Source: Flavobacterium sp. (GTDB lineage Bacteria; Bacteroidota; Bacteroidia; Flavobacteriales; Flavobacteriaceae). Taken from it: 64,000 bases of DNA. The stretch lies in NCBI GenBank assembly GCA_016721735.1, contig JADKHM010000005.1, forward strand, positions 1-64,000. The letters are read 5' to 3'. Numbering within the stretch: position 1 is the first letter of the stretch; each line of letters opens with the position of its first letter. The notes beneath the pieces are model-generated. The model had not been told where the DNA came from and made no database searches. It worked only from the letters and a program-made list of their open reading frames with translations. Shown here piece after piece: positions 28,658 to 37,095 of the stretch. A program made the position numbers and the translations under genes.

Positions 28658-29059
28658 AAGCGTAAATTTTAGTTGGTTTTGACAATGACCTCTTGGTACA
28701 GGAGTCCGATGGGTTTAAAGTAAAATTAGCTTAAAAAACTGAAAAACAAGTAGTTTATGGTAATAAATAATTTAAAAATTTAAGTCAGGACGTAATAAGT
28801 TAAAATACTTTCCATCGATAAAACCCGTTTGTAATCATATTTTGATTTGTAATATACAATTAATGATAAATGAATAAAAAAATGGTCCATATTTTAATAA
28901 TCTTCCTAATAACTCCAGTTCTCATTATTACGTCAGCATAAAAGATCATTATACCAATTCTAATTCTCCCGAAACTGACCCTTTAGAGATAGCTAAACCG
29001 CAAAAAAAATATCCCAAGAACGCGTCCTTGGGATATTTTTAGGTCAATATTATTTTTGT
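28658..29059. other. Intergenic region with tiny hydrophobic frame and terminator
   Basis: This is 400 very AT-rich bases. It holds the terminator at 29006-29041 and, at 28870-28941 on the plus strand, a 23-codon frame (MNKKMVHILIIFLITPVLI then ITSA) that looks like an isolated signal peptide. I see nothing else. Confidence 0.35.
29006..29041 (-). terminator. Terminator downstream of the repeat-domain lipoprotein
   Basis: AAATATCCCAAG pairs with CTTGGGATATTT across an 8-base loop, flanked by A and T runs on both sides. It lies 19 bases past the stop of the minus-strand gene at 29060. Confidence 0.9.
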
Positions 29060-29791
29060 CTATTTTTGTCCTTCAAACATAAACGGACTACTTTGTTTCA
29101 AGCTTGCCGTTGGAGAGGTAGTGATAGTACACAAATCTTCACCTTCATACCACATACCATTATATTGTATATCAACTCGAATAAAATATTGTGTATTAGC
29201 AGCCGGCCCACCAGGCAAATCAGCTAGTTGAAAACTTGATTCAGTTGATTCGATAATTCTTGTTTGAGTCCCGTCAACCACTACAAATCTATATTTTTCA
29301 GCGCCCAAAGTTTGCTTTGCAAAAATAGTAGTCCAAAGCGAATTAACTGTGCTACCACATTGCGGAACTATCACCCTTGATTTTTCTGGCAAATTCGGTG
29401 TTCTTATAGTACAAGCCAAGTTAATAACATTTTCAAAATTAAGTGATGAATCTAAAGCTACTTGTACTTCTATTTTATAAGTAGTTGCAAGTGCTATATT
29501 ATTTAGCCCTAATTCAGTCATATTAAAACTGTTTTTCGGCGTATCAATCATGCCAACTAAATTATTTGTTGCCTCGTCCGTTACAATAAATCTATAACGA
29601 TATACCGGTACTTCAGGTGGAAGTTGTCGACAGAAAATAGATTGAGAAATATCTGCCAATTGGGAACCACATTCTGGTATGATAAAAAATGTTGCACTCG
29701 ATGGATTTGCATCTTCGTTACATGATGTAAAAAACATAGCAGATGTAAAAAACATAGCAATCAATCCCAAGCAAAAAAATAATTTTTTCAT
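29060..29791 (-). CDS. Lipoprotein sharing repeat domains with the MopE-motif T9SS protein
   Basis: The 243-residue protein has a lipobox with Cys24 (FFTSCNEDANPSS). The mature part consists of two domains closely matching the second and third repeats of the protein at 22062-24380: compare ECGSQLADISQSIFC with VCGSTLTDISQSIFC, NSLWTTIFAKQTLGAEKYRF with NNLWTTIYAQQVLGAQGYKF, and LCTITTSPTA in both. It lacks the T9SS tail. An 18-base tandem duplication in the signal peptide (29724-29759) repeats AMFFTS. The function is unknown; a lipid-anchored relative of a secreted protein made in the same cluster suggests a partner or anchor. Confidence 0.82.
   Translation of the reverse strand: MKKLFFCLGLIAMFFTSAMFFTSCNEDANPSSATFFIIPECGSQLADISQSIFCRQLPPEVPVYRYRFIVTDEATNNLVGMIDTPKNSFNMTELGLNNIALATTYKIEVQVALDSSLNFENVINLACTIRTPNLPEKSRVIVPQCGSTVNSLWTTIFAKQTLGAEKYRFVVVDGTQTRIIESTESSFQLADLPGGPAANTQYFIRVDIQYNGMWYEGEDLCTITTSPTASLKQSSPFMFEGQK
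29724..29759. repeat. 18-base tandem duplication inside a signal peptide
   Basis: GATGTAAAAAACATAGCA occurs twice head to tail, adding six residues (one extra AMFFTS) to the lipoprotein signal peptide without breaking the frame. Confidence 0.9.
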
Positions 29792-30023
29792 ATATCTAAT
29801 TTTAGTCTAATAGTGTGAATTGGTACTTCACAGTTAATTATGCAATCTTGAATTCTTCGTCAAATATAAAATTAATTTAAATACAACAATATATAAATCA
29901 ACTAAATTCCTCCAAACCAATTATACCTTGTCGTATTTACCTTAGATTATCAAAACAAAAAATACTGCTCAAAAAAAGCAAATCGTGCTATATAAATAGC
30001 CATTTCTGAAATTTTTATTTTGC

Positions 30024-31623
30024 TTATTTCTTCTTTTGTTGTGCCTTTTGAGCTTCAGCTTCTTCCATAATCTTTTGCAGCTTTTGTTGGAATCCGCTTT
30101 TCTTCTTTGGCTCTTTTAATTTGTTTTCTTGAATCTGTGCGTGTATTTTTTCAGGATCAACAATATAATTCTTAATAACGAACATAATTCCGATGGTAAT
30201 TAGATTGGAAATGAAGTTATACAAACTCAATCCTGCGCCATAGGTGTTGAAGAAGATCAACATCATTACTGGCGAAACATAAATCATGATTTTCATAATC
30301 TTGCCCATATCCGGCATTCCTTCTTGCTGCGGCGCTGCCATTTGCTGATCGCCAGACGTCATTTTCATATAGAAGAAAATTGCAATCGCAGCCAAAATTG
30401 GAAACAAACTAATATGATCTCCATACAACGGAATGTGAAACGGCAACTTTACCACTTGGTCAAAAGAAGACAAATCATCCGCCCAAAGAAAACTCTTTTG
30501 TCTTAATTCAAAAGCCGATGGAAAGAACTGAAATGACGCATACATAAACGGAATCTGAATCAATGCTGGTATACAACCTGCCATCGGATTAACGCCAGCC
30601 TTGTTGTATAACTTCATGGTTTCTTGTTGCTTTTTCATCGGGTCTTTTCCGAATTTATCATTCAATTCGTTGATTTCCGGACGCAATACTTTCATTTTGG
30701 CTTGCGACAAAAACGACTTGTACGTAATCGGCGACATTGCAATTTTGATGATAATGGTAAACACAATGATGGCGATTCCATAAGAGATGTAGGAACTCAA
30801 GAATCCGAATAGTGGAATGAAAATAAACATGTTAATCCATCCGAAAATTCCCCAGCCTAACGAAATAATTTTGTTGATATTTCTATCGTATGATTTTAAA
30901 GTTTCGTAATCAGTTGGCCCGATATACCAATTCATTTTATAATCAACTTCTCCATTAGTAAAAGCTAACGGCATATTGGCTCTGAATTGCTTAGTAAAAA
31001 GCGTATCTTTTTCCGTATCTGAAACCAAATTATTAGAATACAATTTAGCACTATCAAAAGGCGTCTTGGTCAATAGAGTTGGCGCCTGCTTTTAATCGCA
31101 TAGAAACGATTTGATCATCCCCTACTTTTGAAACTGTCGGTTCAAAAAATAAGTCTTTTGTTTGCAACGACCTGTTGTCTCGAGTCAGCAAACTAATATT
31201 CAAATCAGCATTGTTGTCTTTAATCAATGAAACCAACTGACCAGAACCTTTTCTGAATTTTTCTTGATTTTTTAAAGTTGCTTCAGTAATAAATCCACCT
31301 TTATTGGCAATCACAATTTTAACCAAATTGTTCTCGATTGTCGTAAAGTTATCTTTGCAGATGGAAGTGTCGCTGAATAAGCAAAATTTCCTAAAGAGGC
31401 TTGTAAAGCAGACAATTGAACGGAATCTTTTGCAGCAGCTGCATTATTTGCTGCAGCCACCTTGTGCTTTTTTGGCTGCTTCTTTTTGAACCAATTCCTT
31501 CTTGGCTTTTTCTGCAGCAATTTCTTTGTCTGAAGGTTGATTTTGATACATAATCCAAATCAAAATACCAAAAATCAACGCAAAGCCTATGATCGAATTC
31601 AGGTCTAACTTTTTCTCTTCCAT
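30024..31623 (-). pseudogene. yidC: Membrane protein insertase YidC, broken by two frameshifts and an internal deletion
   Basis: The start ATG at 31623 gives MEEKKLDLNSIIGFALIFG and IWIMYQNQPSDKEIAAEKAK, the Bacteroidota YidC N-terminus. The frame shifts near 31455 and again near 31355 (to NLVKIVIANKGGFITEATL). After VSMRLKAG (about 31085) roughly 80 codons of the periplasmic domain are missing, and the text resumes in another frame at LLTKTPFDSAKLYSNN. The last 349 codons are intact: the insertase core with ISYGIAIIVFTIIIKIAMSP, YKSFLSQAKMKVLRPEI, MKLYNKAGVNPMAGC and a Lys-rich tail. YidC inserts membrane proteins and is essential, so sequence or assembly error is likely. It lies downstream of pyrG, the usual flavobacterial order. 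Confidence 0.9.
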
Positions 31624-31647
31624 TCTATTTTTCTAAAAACTAATTAA

Positions 31648-33261
31648 TTATTTCTTTTTTGCTTTTACTGTTGCCGCCACAAAACTAACAAATAAAGGAT
31701 GTGGATTAGCGACTGTACTTTTATATTCTGGATGGTATTGAACTCCAATAAAAAAGGGATGGTTGGGTAATTCTACAATCTCCACCAAATTGGTTTCGGG
31801 GTTAATTCCAGACGAGATCAAGCCCGCTTTTTCAAATGCTTTGGCATAGTCGCTATTGTATTCATAACGGTGACGATGACGTTCCAAAATACTACTTTGC
31901 CCATAAATAGCATGTGCTAATGAATTGGATTTCAATTCACATTTCCACGCTCCCAATCGCATAGTTCCACCTTTGTCGGTAATGTTCTTTTGCTCTTCCA
32001 TCAAATCTATGACTGGATGCGATGTACCTTGATTCATCTCGGTTGAATTCGCATCTTGATGACCTAAAACATTTCGAGCGTACTCGATTACTGCCATTTG
32101 CATTCCAAGACAAATTCCAAAAAATGGCAAGTTATTTTCTCTTGCATATCGAACTGCTTCAATTTTTCCTTCGATTCCACGTTCGCCAAAACCAGGCGCA
32201 ACAAGAATCCCGTCGAGTCCCTGCATTTTTTCTGCTACATTATCGGCGTCGATATACTCTGAATGCACAGAAACCACATTGACTTTCGTTTCGTTGGCAG
32301 CACCGGCGTGAATGAATGCTTCCAAAATCGATTTGTATGAATCTTGCAATTCGACATATTTCCCAATCAACCCAATATTCACCGTATGTTTAGGATTTTT
32401 CAATCGATGCAAAAACACATTCCAGTTTTTAAGATCAGGAGCCGCTTTTTTCGGTAAATTCAATTTCTTCAAGGCCACGACATCTAAGCCTTCTTCCAAC
32501 ATCAAATTGGGCACTTCATAAATCGTAGAAGCATCAATCGATTGTATAACGGCTTCTCTTTTTACATTGCAAAACAAAGCCAACTTTTGACGCAATTCAT
32601 CTGAAATTTCATGCTCTGTTCTACAAACCAAAATATCCGCTTTGATTCCGCTTTCCATCAAGGTCTTGACTGAGTGTTGCGTCGGTTTGGTCTTCAATTC
32701 ACCTGCAGCAGCCAAATACGGCACCAAAGTAAGGTGAATTACAATTCCGTTGCTTTCACCCAATTCCCAAACCAGCTGACGCACCGACTCGATATACGGC
32801 AGTGACTCAATATCGCCGACAGTTCCTCCGATTTCCGTTATCACAATATCAAAATCACCGGAATTTCCCAGCAATTGCATGCGTTCTTTAATTTCGTTGG
32901 TTATGTGAGGTACGACTTGAACAGTCTTTCCGAGGAATTCACCACGACGCTCTTTTTCTATGACGGAGAGGTAAACTCTTCCGGTCGTTACGTTATTCGC
33001 TTGTGATGTAGGAACATTGAGAAATCGTTCGTAATGTCCTAAATCCAAATCAGTTTCTGCGCCGTCATCGGTGACATAGCATTCGCCATGTTCATAAGGA
33101 TTTAGCGTTCCTGGATCTACATTGATGTACGGGTCAAATTTTTGAATCGTAGTCCTGTAGCCTCGTGCTTGCAATAATTTTGCTAATGAAGCAGCGATAA
33201 TTCCTTTACCGAGTGAAGAAGTCACACCGCCAGTAACAAAAATATACTTCGTTTGATTCAT
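31648..33261 (-). CDS. pyrG: CTP synthase
   Basis: The 537-residue enzyme makes CTP from UTP, ATP and glutamine, the last step of pyrimidine nucleotide synthesis. I start at the Met at 33261 (MNQTKYIFVTGGVTSSLGKG), the conserved N-terminus with its P-loop-like synthetase motif; an upstream in-frame Met would add 42 AT-rich-coded residues. The C-terminal class I glutaminase domain has the nucleophile in FFGICLGMQ and the His-Glu pair in VQYHPEYKS. The leader of about 50 bases is rich in CAA words, and a TACTTTTG element lies at 33309-33316. Confidence 0.96.
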   Translation of the reverse strand: MNQTKYIFVTGGVTSSLGKGIIAASLAKLLQARGYRTTIQKFDPYINVDPGTLNPYEHGECYVTDDGAETDLDLGHYERFLNVPTSQANNVTTGRVYLSVIEKERRGEFLGKTVQVVPHITNEIKERMQLLGNSGDFDIVITEIGGTVGDIESLPYIESVRQLVWELGESNGIVIHLTLVPYLAAAGELKTKPTQHSVKTLMESGIKADILVCRTEHEISDELRQKLALFCNVKREAVIQSIDASTIYEVPNLMLEEGLDVVALKKLNLPKKAAPDLKNWNVFLHRLKNPKHTVNIGLIGKYVELQDSYKSILEAFIHAGAANETKVNVVSVHSEYIDADNVAEKMQGLDGILVAPGFGERGIEGKIEAVRYARENNLPFFGICLGMQMAVIEYARNVLGHQDANSTEMNQGTSHPVIDLMEEQKNITDKGGTMRLGAWKCELKSNSLAHAIYGQSSILERHRHRYEYNSDYAKAFEKAGLISSGINPETNLVEIVELPNHPFFIGVQYHPEYKSTVANPHPLFVSFVAATVKAKKK

Positions 33262-33298
33262 TGTTTTGTTGTTGTAGTTGTGTTGTTGTTGTTGCTTA
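33262..33298 (-). promoter_or_regulatory. CAA-repeat leader of pyrG
   Basis: On the minus strand the 37 bases before the pyrG start are almost entirely CAA and ACA words (CAACAACAACAACACAAC, then TACAACAACAAAACA) with no Shine-Dalgarno sequence. A very similar leader precedes purM (46822-46842). Such unpaired A/C-rich leaders are compatible with Bacteroidota initiation, which relies little on Shine-Dalgarno pairing. Confidence 0.55.
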
Positions 33299-33308
33299 AA
33301 AAACGAGG

Positions 33309-33316
33309 CAAAAGTA
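33309..33316 (-). promoter_or_regulatory. Putative -7 element of pyrG
   Basis: TACTTTTG matches the Bacteroidota TAnnTTTG consensus exactly and lies 48 bases before the chosen start. A good -33 TTG is not obvious, so the call rests on the -7 box and position. Confidence 0.5.
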
Positions 33317-33432
33317 CAATTATTAATTGAGAAAAAAACGAATTTGAAAATGAGATAGTTTGGAAATTTAGATTTGAAAAATAGCAATATTTCAGGTACA
33401 TTTTCAAATTATCTAATTTTCAAATTTTCAAA

Positions 33433-33666
33433 TTAAATAGGCTTAGGATATTGTCTTTTAATGTTCCGAATCAATTCTTCTAATCCGTTTAATTTAAGTT
33501 CATAAACCAATTGCAATTGTTCGCCCAAAGTTCCTTTCGGAAATCCTTTGTTACTATACCACACAACGTAATACTCAGGCAAATCAATTAAGAAGCGTCC
33601 TTCGTATTTTCCGAATGGCATCTTTGCATGAGCGAGTTCAATGAGCTTCTTTTGATCTTGATTCAT
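33433..33666 (-). CDS. DUF3820 family protein
   Basis: I start at the Met at 33666 (MNQDQKKLIELAHAKMPFGK); nine further upstream codons are open but have no support. The 77-residue protein consists of the DUF3820 core: MPFGKYEGRFLIDLPEYYVV, WYSNKGFPKG, then a helix LGEQLQLVYELKLNG. The family is short and cytosolic. The function is not established. It lies between the OsmC and pyrG genes, all on the minus strand. Confidence 0.85.
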   Translation of the reverse strand: MNQDQKKLIELAHAKMPFGKYEGRFLIDLPEYYVVWYSNKGFPKGTLGEQLQLVYELKLNGLEELIRNIKRQYPKPI

Positions 33667-33678
33667 ATTGTAATTAAC

Positions 33679-33727
33679 AAAAAAAAGAGCCAAGATTCAC
33701 GACAAACATTTCGTTTCCTGGCTCCAT
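33679..33727 (-). terminator. Terminator after the osmC-like gene
   Basis: On the minus strand GGAGCCA pairs with TGGCTC across a loop of about 26 bases that can pair further internally, and eight T residues follow. It lies between the OsmC stop (33745) and the DUF3820 start (33666), separating the two transcription units. Confidence 0.75.
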
Positions 33728-33744
33728 TTTCTTTGTTTTAGAAA

Positions 33745-34143
33745 TTATTTCCAATTAAAAGTAACCTCTTTTTCGATATCGGGATGCAAACTCAAAAACA
33801 CGGGGCAAGTCATGGCAGCGCGTTCTAGGATGACTTTGTTTTTTTCCGTTGTGTCGGGAAGTTGCAGCGAAACAATAATCTTAGCAATTTTTCTTGGTTC
33901 AGCTTGCATGATTTTGGTGATTTCTATGGTAGAGTTTGTTAAGTCAACGTCTAAGTCCATAGACTTAATGGCCATAATAGAAATCATACAACTCCCTAAG
34001 GATGTTGCCACCATATCAGTTGGGGAAAATGCTTCACCTTTTCCGTGATTGTCTGTTGGTGCATCTGTAAGAATGGTAGTGCCAGATTGCAAATGCTCAC
34101 AAGTAGTTCGTAATTCTCCTAAGTAGGTTATTTTTGAAGTCAT
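33745..34143 (-). CDS. OsmC family peroxiredoxin-like protein
   Basis: The 132-residue protein has the OsmC/Ohr fold, with GEAFSPTDMVATSLGSCMI containing the first reactive Cys and ERAAMTCPVFLSLHP containing the second. Such proteins reduce organic hydroperoxides in the cytosol using paired thiols. Its ATG shares a base with the stop of the LysM gene upstream (TAATG), so the two are translationally coupled. Length is normal for the family. Confidence 0.9.
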   Translation of the reverse strand: MTSKITYLGELRTTCEHLQSGTTILTDAPTDNHGKGEAFSPTDMVATSLGSCMISIMAIKSMDLDVDLTNSTIEITKIMQAEPRKIAKIIVSLQLPDTTEKNKVILERAAMTCPVFLSLHPDIEKEVTFNWK

Positions 34144-36233
34144 TAATTTACTTGTTTTACAGACAAATCATCTTGGTATTCCATAATGTAAATACCTCTA
34201 TTAGCAAAACCTTCATTTCCTTTCTTTGAATATTCGAACTTACTTTCGACTTGCTCCGATTTTAATTCTGTTGCTGAAGTTGCGAAAGATGTGCTTTGTG
34301 TAATACGCATCAAAGTATCAAACGTCAAATCAAAACCACGGGTTGCAAATTGACTTGGAAAAACTTTGTTGATATCTTTATACTTTTTCTCGAAGGCAAT
34401 CGCTTCTGGAGTATTATTCTCGCGAGTTAAGGACGGATACAATAATTTCAGGATGGTCAATCGCTTCATAGAAACTTCTTCGAAATCAAGAGTTTCATTC
34501 GGTTCGATAATCGCCAATTGGATTTGAAAATTAGACATCTCGTTCAGTAATACATTGGTTGTCCCTAAAATCAAGCCTGTTCTTTCAGAATCCAGCACAA
34601 CAAAGTTAGGCACATCTTTGACAAACAAAGATTTAAGATTTACAATATCTAAAGCGCCATTATCAAGCAGTGTTACAAATTTGGCAGTCGGGAAATTTTT
34701 GGTAATAAATTCTTTATTGTAAAGTCTTTTTGGATCGCTTACAACGATGATATTTCCCTTTTTGGATAACATATAATTAAAGATTGCTGTTTTTCCAAAA
34801 TCTGCCGGCGGCATAGCTTGGAAAAGGTTGGCATAGGGTTTCCCTATTTCCTTCGAAAGTGGCGAAATAACAGGAACATTTTTACCGCCAAGCAGTTCTG
34901 CAGTTTTCTCAACATACGGCTGGTAAAAAGGTCCAATAATAGCATCTGCTTCCTCTAGTTTGTTGTTTTTGATGACATTTTCAACATTAGAACTCATCTT
35001 GCTTTCTTCAGAATCTAAAATCTTAACATCCACATTTAGACCCAATGTTTTAGCGGAATCAATCGCCATCAAAGCCCCAGAATAAAAGTCTAAAGTCATA
35101 TTGAGAAAAGCGTCTTTCTTAAGTCTCACATCTATGGTTTTTACGCTATCATTCTGAATTTTAGCTGCATTAAATGGTAGTAAAAGAGCCAATTGTTTTC
35201 TGGTAGCATTTACAACGACAGTTTTGCTCGCTTCTTTGTATACTTGAACTGGGCTAGATTCTGTCTTAATAGTACCTTTTCCTGGTACTTTCAAAATCAT
35301 CCCTGTTTTTACGCCATCTTTTAAGGTCGGATTTAATTGGATTAATTCTTCTTCGGTGACTTTAAAATACTGCGTCAAACTGAACATGGTGTCGCCAGAT
35401 TTCACTTCATAATTTGCATATCCGTTTTTGGTAAGCGTTCGCACCGTCTTGGTTTCTACAATTTCGTCTTTTACAATTTCGGTAACTACTGGCTTTGGTT
35501 TTTCGACGATTGGACGTTCAGCTACAACCTTTGAAGTTTCTGGTTTGGAAGCAACGCCACTAATAATTAACTTAAATCCTACAGGCAAATTTGAAACAAT
35601 TTGAGGATTCCGTTGTTCCAATTCTTGTACCGTAATGCCATATTTTTTGGCAATCCCAAACTTTGTTTCTTTAGGTTCTACGATGTGAGTAACACTATTT
35701 TCCTTATTTGTATTTGATACTACAGCTGGACTGGGTTGTGATTCGACAACTTTTGGTTTTACTGGTTCTTCCGCAATGGGCGCACTGGCTTTTGTTGGAT
35801 TCTCTGTTGCGTTAGCATCTGGAATTTTAATCGTTTGGCCAATTTTTAGTCCATTGACCAAGATACTAGCATTGAGACTTTTCAAGTCCGCAACATTAAC
35901 ATTGTAATCTCGAGAAATACTGTAGAGTGTTTCCTTTGCTTGCGCAATGTGAGTTCTATTGGTGGCTTGTTTGGGTTTTTCTTTTTCAACTCCACTTTCA
36001 ACTTTCTTTAATGTTGATGTTGGAATTAAAATTAGATCGTTTTCTTGAATTCCCTTCTGAGCATCGGGATTCAACTGATAAATATCGTGTGGAGTTACAT
36101 TATATCTCGTTGCAAGTTGCGTAACAGTTTCTCCTTTAACAACGGTATGTTTGGTATAACTTTTATCTTGAGCAAATACGATACTAGCATGTAGGCAGAG
36201 GACTAGCATTGACAATAAAAAACGATGTTTCAT
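34143..36233 (-). CDS. Multi-LysM protein with periplasmic-binding-protein-like domain
   Basis: The 696-residue exported protein has a signal peptide ending VFAQ (residue 22), then four LysM modules (starting near residues 27, 92, 182 and 273: HTVVKGETVTQLATRYNV, HIAQAKETLYSISRDYNV, HIVEPKETKFGIAKKYGI, YEVKSGDTMFSLTQYFKV) and a C-terminal type 1 periplasmic-binding fold (about 360-690: QLALLLPFNAAKIQ, ADAIIGPFYQPYVEK, PVISPLSKEIG). LysM holds it on peptidoglycan; the C-terminal domain resembles LpoA/ABC receptor proteins that may bind a ligand or regulate wall synthesis. The next gene upstream is a shorter LysM relative, with 48 bases between them. Confidence 0.88.
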   Translation of the reverse strand: MKHRFLLSMLVLCLHASIVFAQDKSYTKHTVVKGETVTQLATRYNVTPHDIYQLNPDAQKGIQENDLILIPTSTLKKVESGVEKEKPKQATNRTHIAQAKETLYSISRDYNVNVADLKSLNASILVNGLKIGQTIKIPDANATENPTKASAPIAEEPVKPKVVESQPSPAVVSNTNKENSVTHIVEPKETKFGIAKKYGITVQELEQRNPQIVSNLPVGFKLIISGVASKPETSKVVAERPIVEKPKPVVTEIVKDEIVETKTVRTLTKNGYANYEVKSGDTMFSLTQYFKVTEEELIQLNPTLKDGVKTGMILKVPGKGTIKTESSPVQVYKEASKTVVVNATRKQLALLLPFNAAKIQNDSVKTIDVRLKKDAFLNMTLDFYSGALMAIDSAKTLGLNVDVKILDSEESKMSSNVENVIKNNKLEEADAIIGPFYQPYVEKTAELLGGKNVPVISPLSKEIGKPYANLFQAMPPADFGKTAIFNYMLSKKGNIIVVSDPKRLYNKEFITKNFPTAKFVTLLDNGALDIVNLKSLFVKDVPNFVVLDSERTGLILGTTNVLLNEMSNFQIQLAIIEPNETLDFEEVSMKRLTILKLLYPSLTRENNTPEAIAFEKKYKDINKVFPSQFATRGFDLTFDTLMRITQSTSFATSATELKSEQVESKFEYSKKGNEGFANRGIYIMEYQDDLSVKQVN

Positions 36234-36281
36234 TCAGCTTTGGTTATATTAGAATTAAGTTAACTTCAACAAATTTAACAC

Positions 36282-37084
36282 TTAATTGTTGAGTTTTATT
36301 TCTAATACCTGTCCTATTTGTAAACCGTTTATTAACAAAGCTGCATTTTGCTCTTTGATTTGATCAACCGTAACGTTATACTTCTTTGATAAACTATATA
36401 AAGTCTCTTTTGGTTCGACTTTATGCGTTATTACACTTGAATCATCGCTCGACTTTTTCTCGGTTGTTACTGGTTTGTCGACTACCTCTTTTTTAGAAAT
36501 TGTCTTAATCACAGAAGTTGATTGTTTGACTTCAACATTTTTGTTGGTCAAGATTTTAAGAACTTGTCCAATTTGCAAACCATTCTTGGCTACTTCAGGA
36601 TTATTAGCTTTAATATCATCAACAGAAACATTAAAATCCCGAGCTAGACTATAAAGCGTTTCTTTCGGAAGTACTTTGTGATTCACTTCTGTTTTGTCTT
36701 CCGTGATGATGATTTGCTTAATATCACCGTCTGCACTTCTTTTTGAGGAACTGTTTCAACAACTACCGTTTCTTGTTTTTCTGGCTGATTGTCAACGACT
36801 TCTACTTTATCAGTTGATTCTAGTTCTTTGACTGTTGCTCCAGCTTTTCGAGGGACAGGAATTTGGAGTACCATTCCCTCACTTATGCCTTCAACTGCAA
36901 ATTTATTTAATTTATAAATTTCAGCTGGATCTACTAAATATTTTTTTGAAAGCATCCGAACAGACTCTCCCAATTTGACTTCGTGAGTAATAATGTCAAC
37001 TTCTTGTTCTTTTTTCTTTGATTGACTAAATCCACAAAAAGTAACAAAAAGAGTAACAACCATCGTTACGATTATTCTTTTCAT
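36282..37084 (-). pseudogene. LysM-repeat protein, one frameshift
   Basis: From the Met at 37084 the protein has a signal peptide (MKRIIVTMVVTLFVTFCGFS), one LysM (HEVKLGESVRMLSKKYLV) and a Val/Glu-rich linker. The frame is lost near 36740 in KEVQ. The neighbouring frame supplies the bridge DGDIKQIIITEDKTEV and then two more LysM modules (HKVLPKETLYSLARDFNV and HKVEPKETLYSLSKKYNV), ending at the stop at 36282. A single base restores about 267 residues, so this may be a working gene. It lies between guaA and the larger LysM protein, probably cotranscribed with both. Confidence 0.8.
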
Positions 37085-37095
37085 ACTAGTATTGT

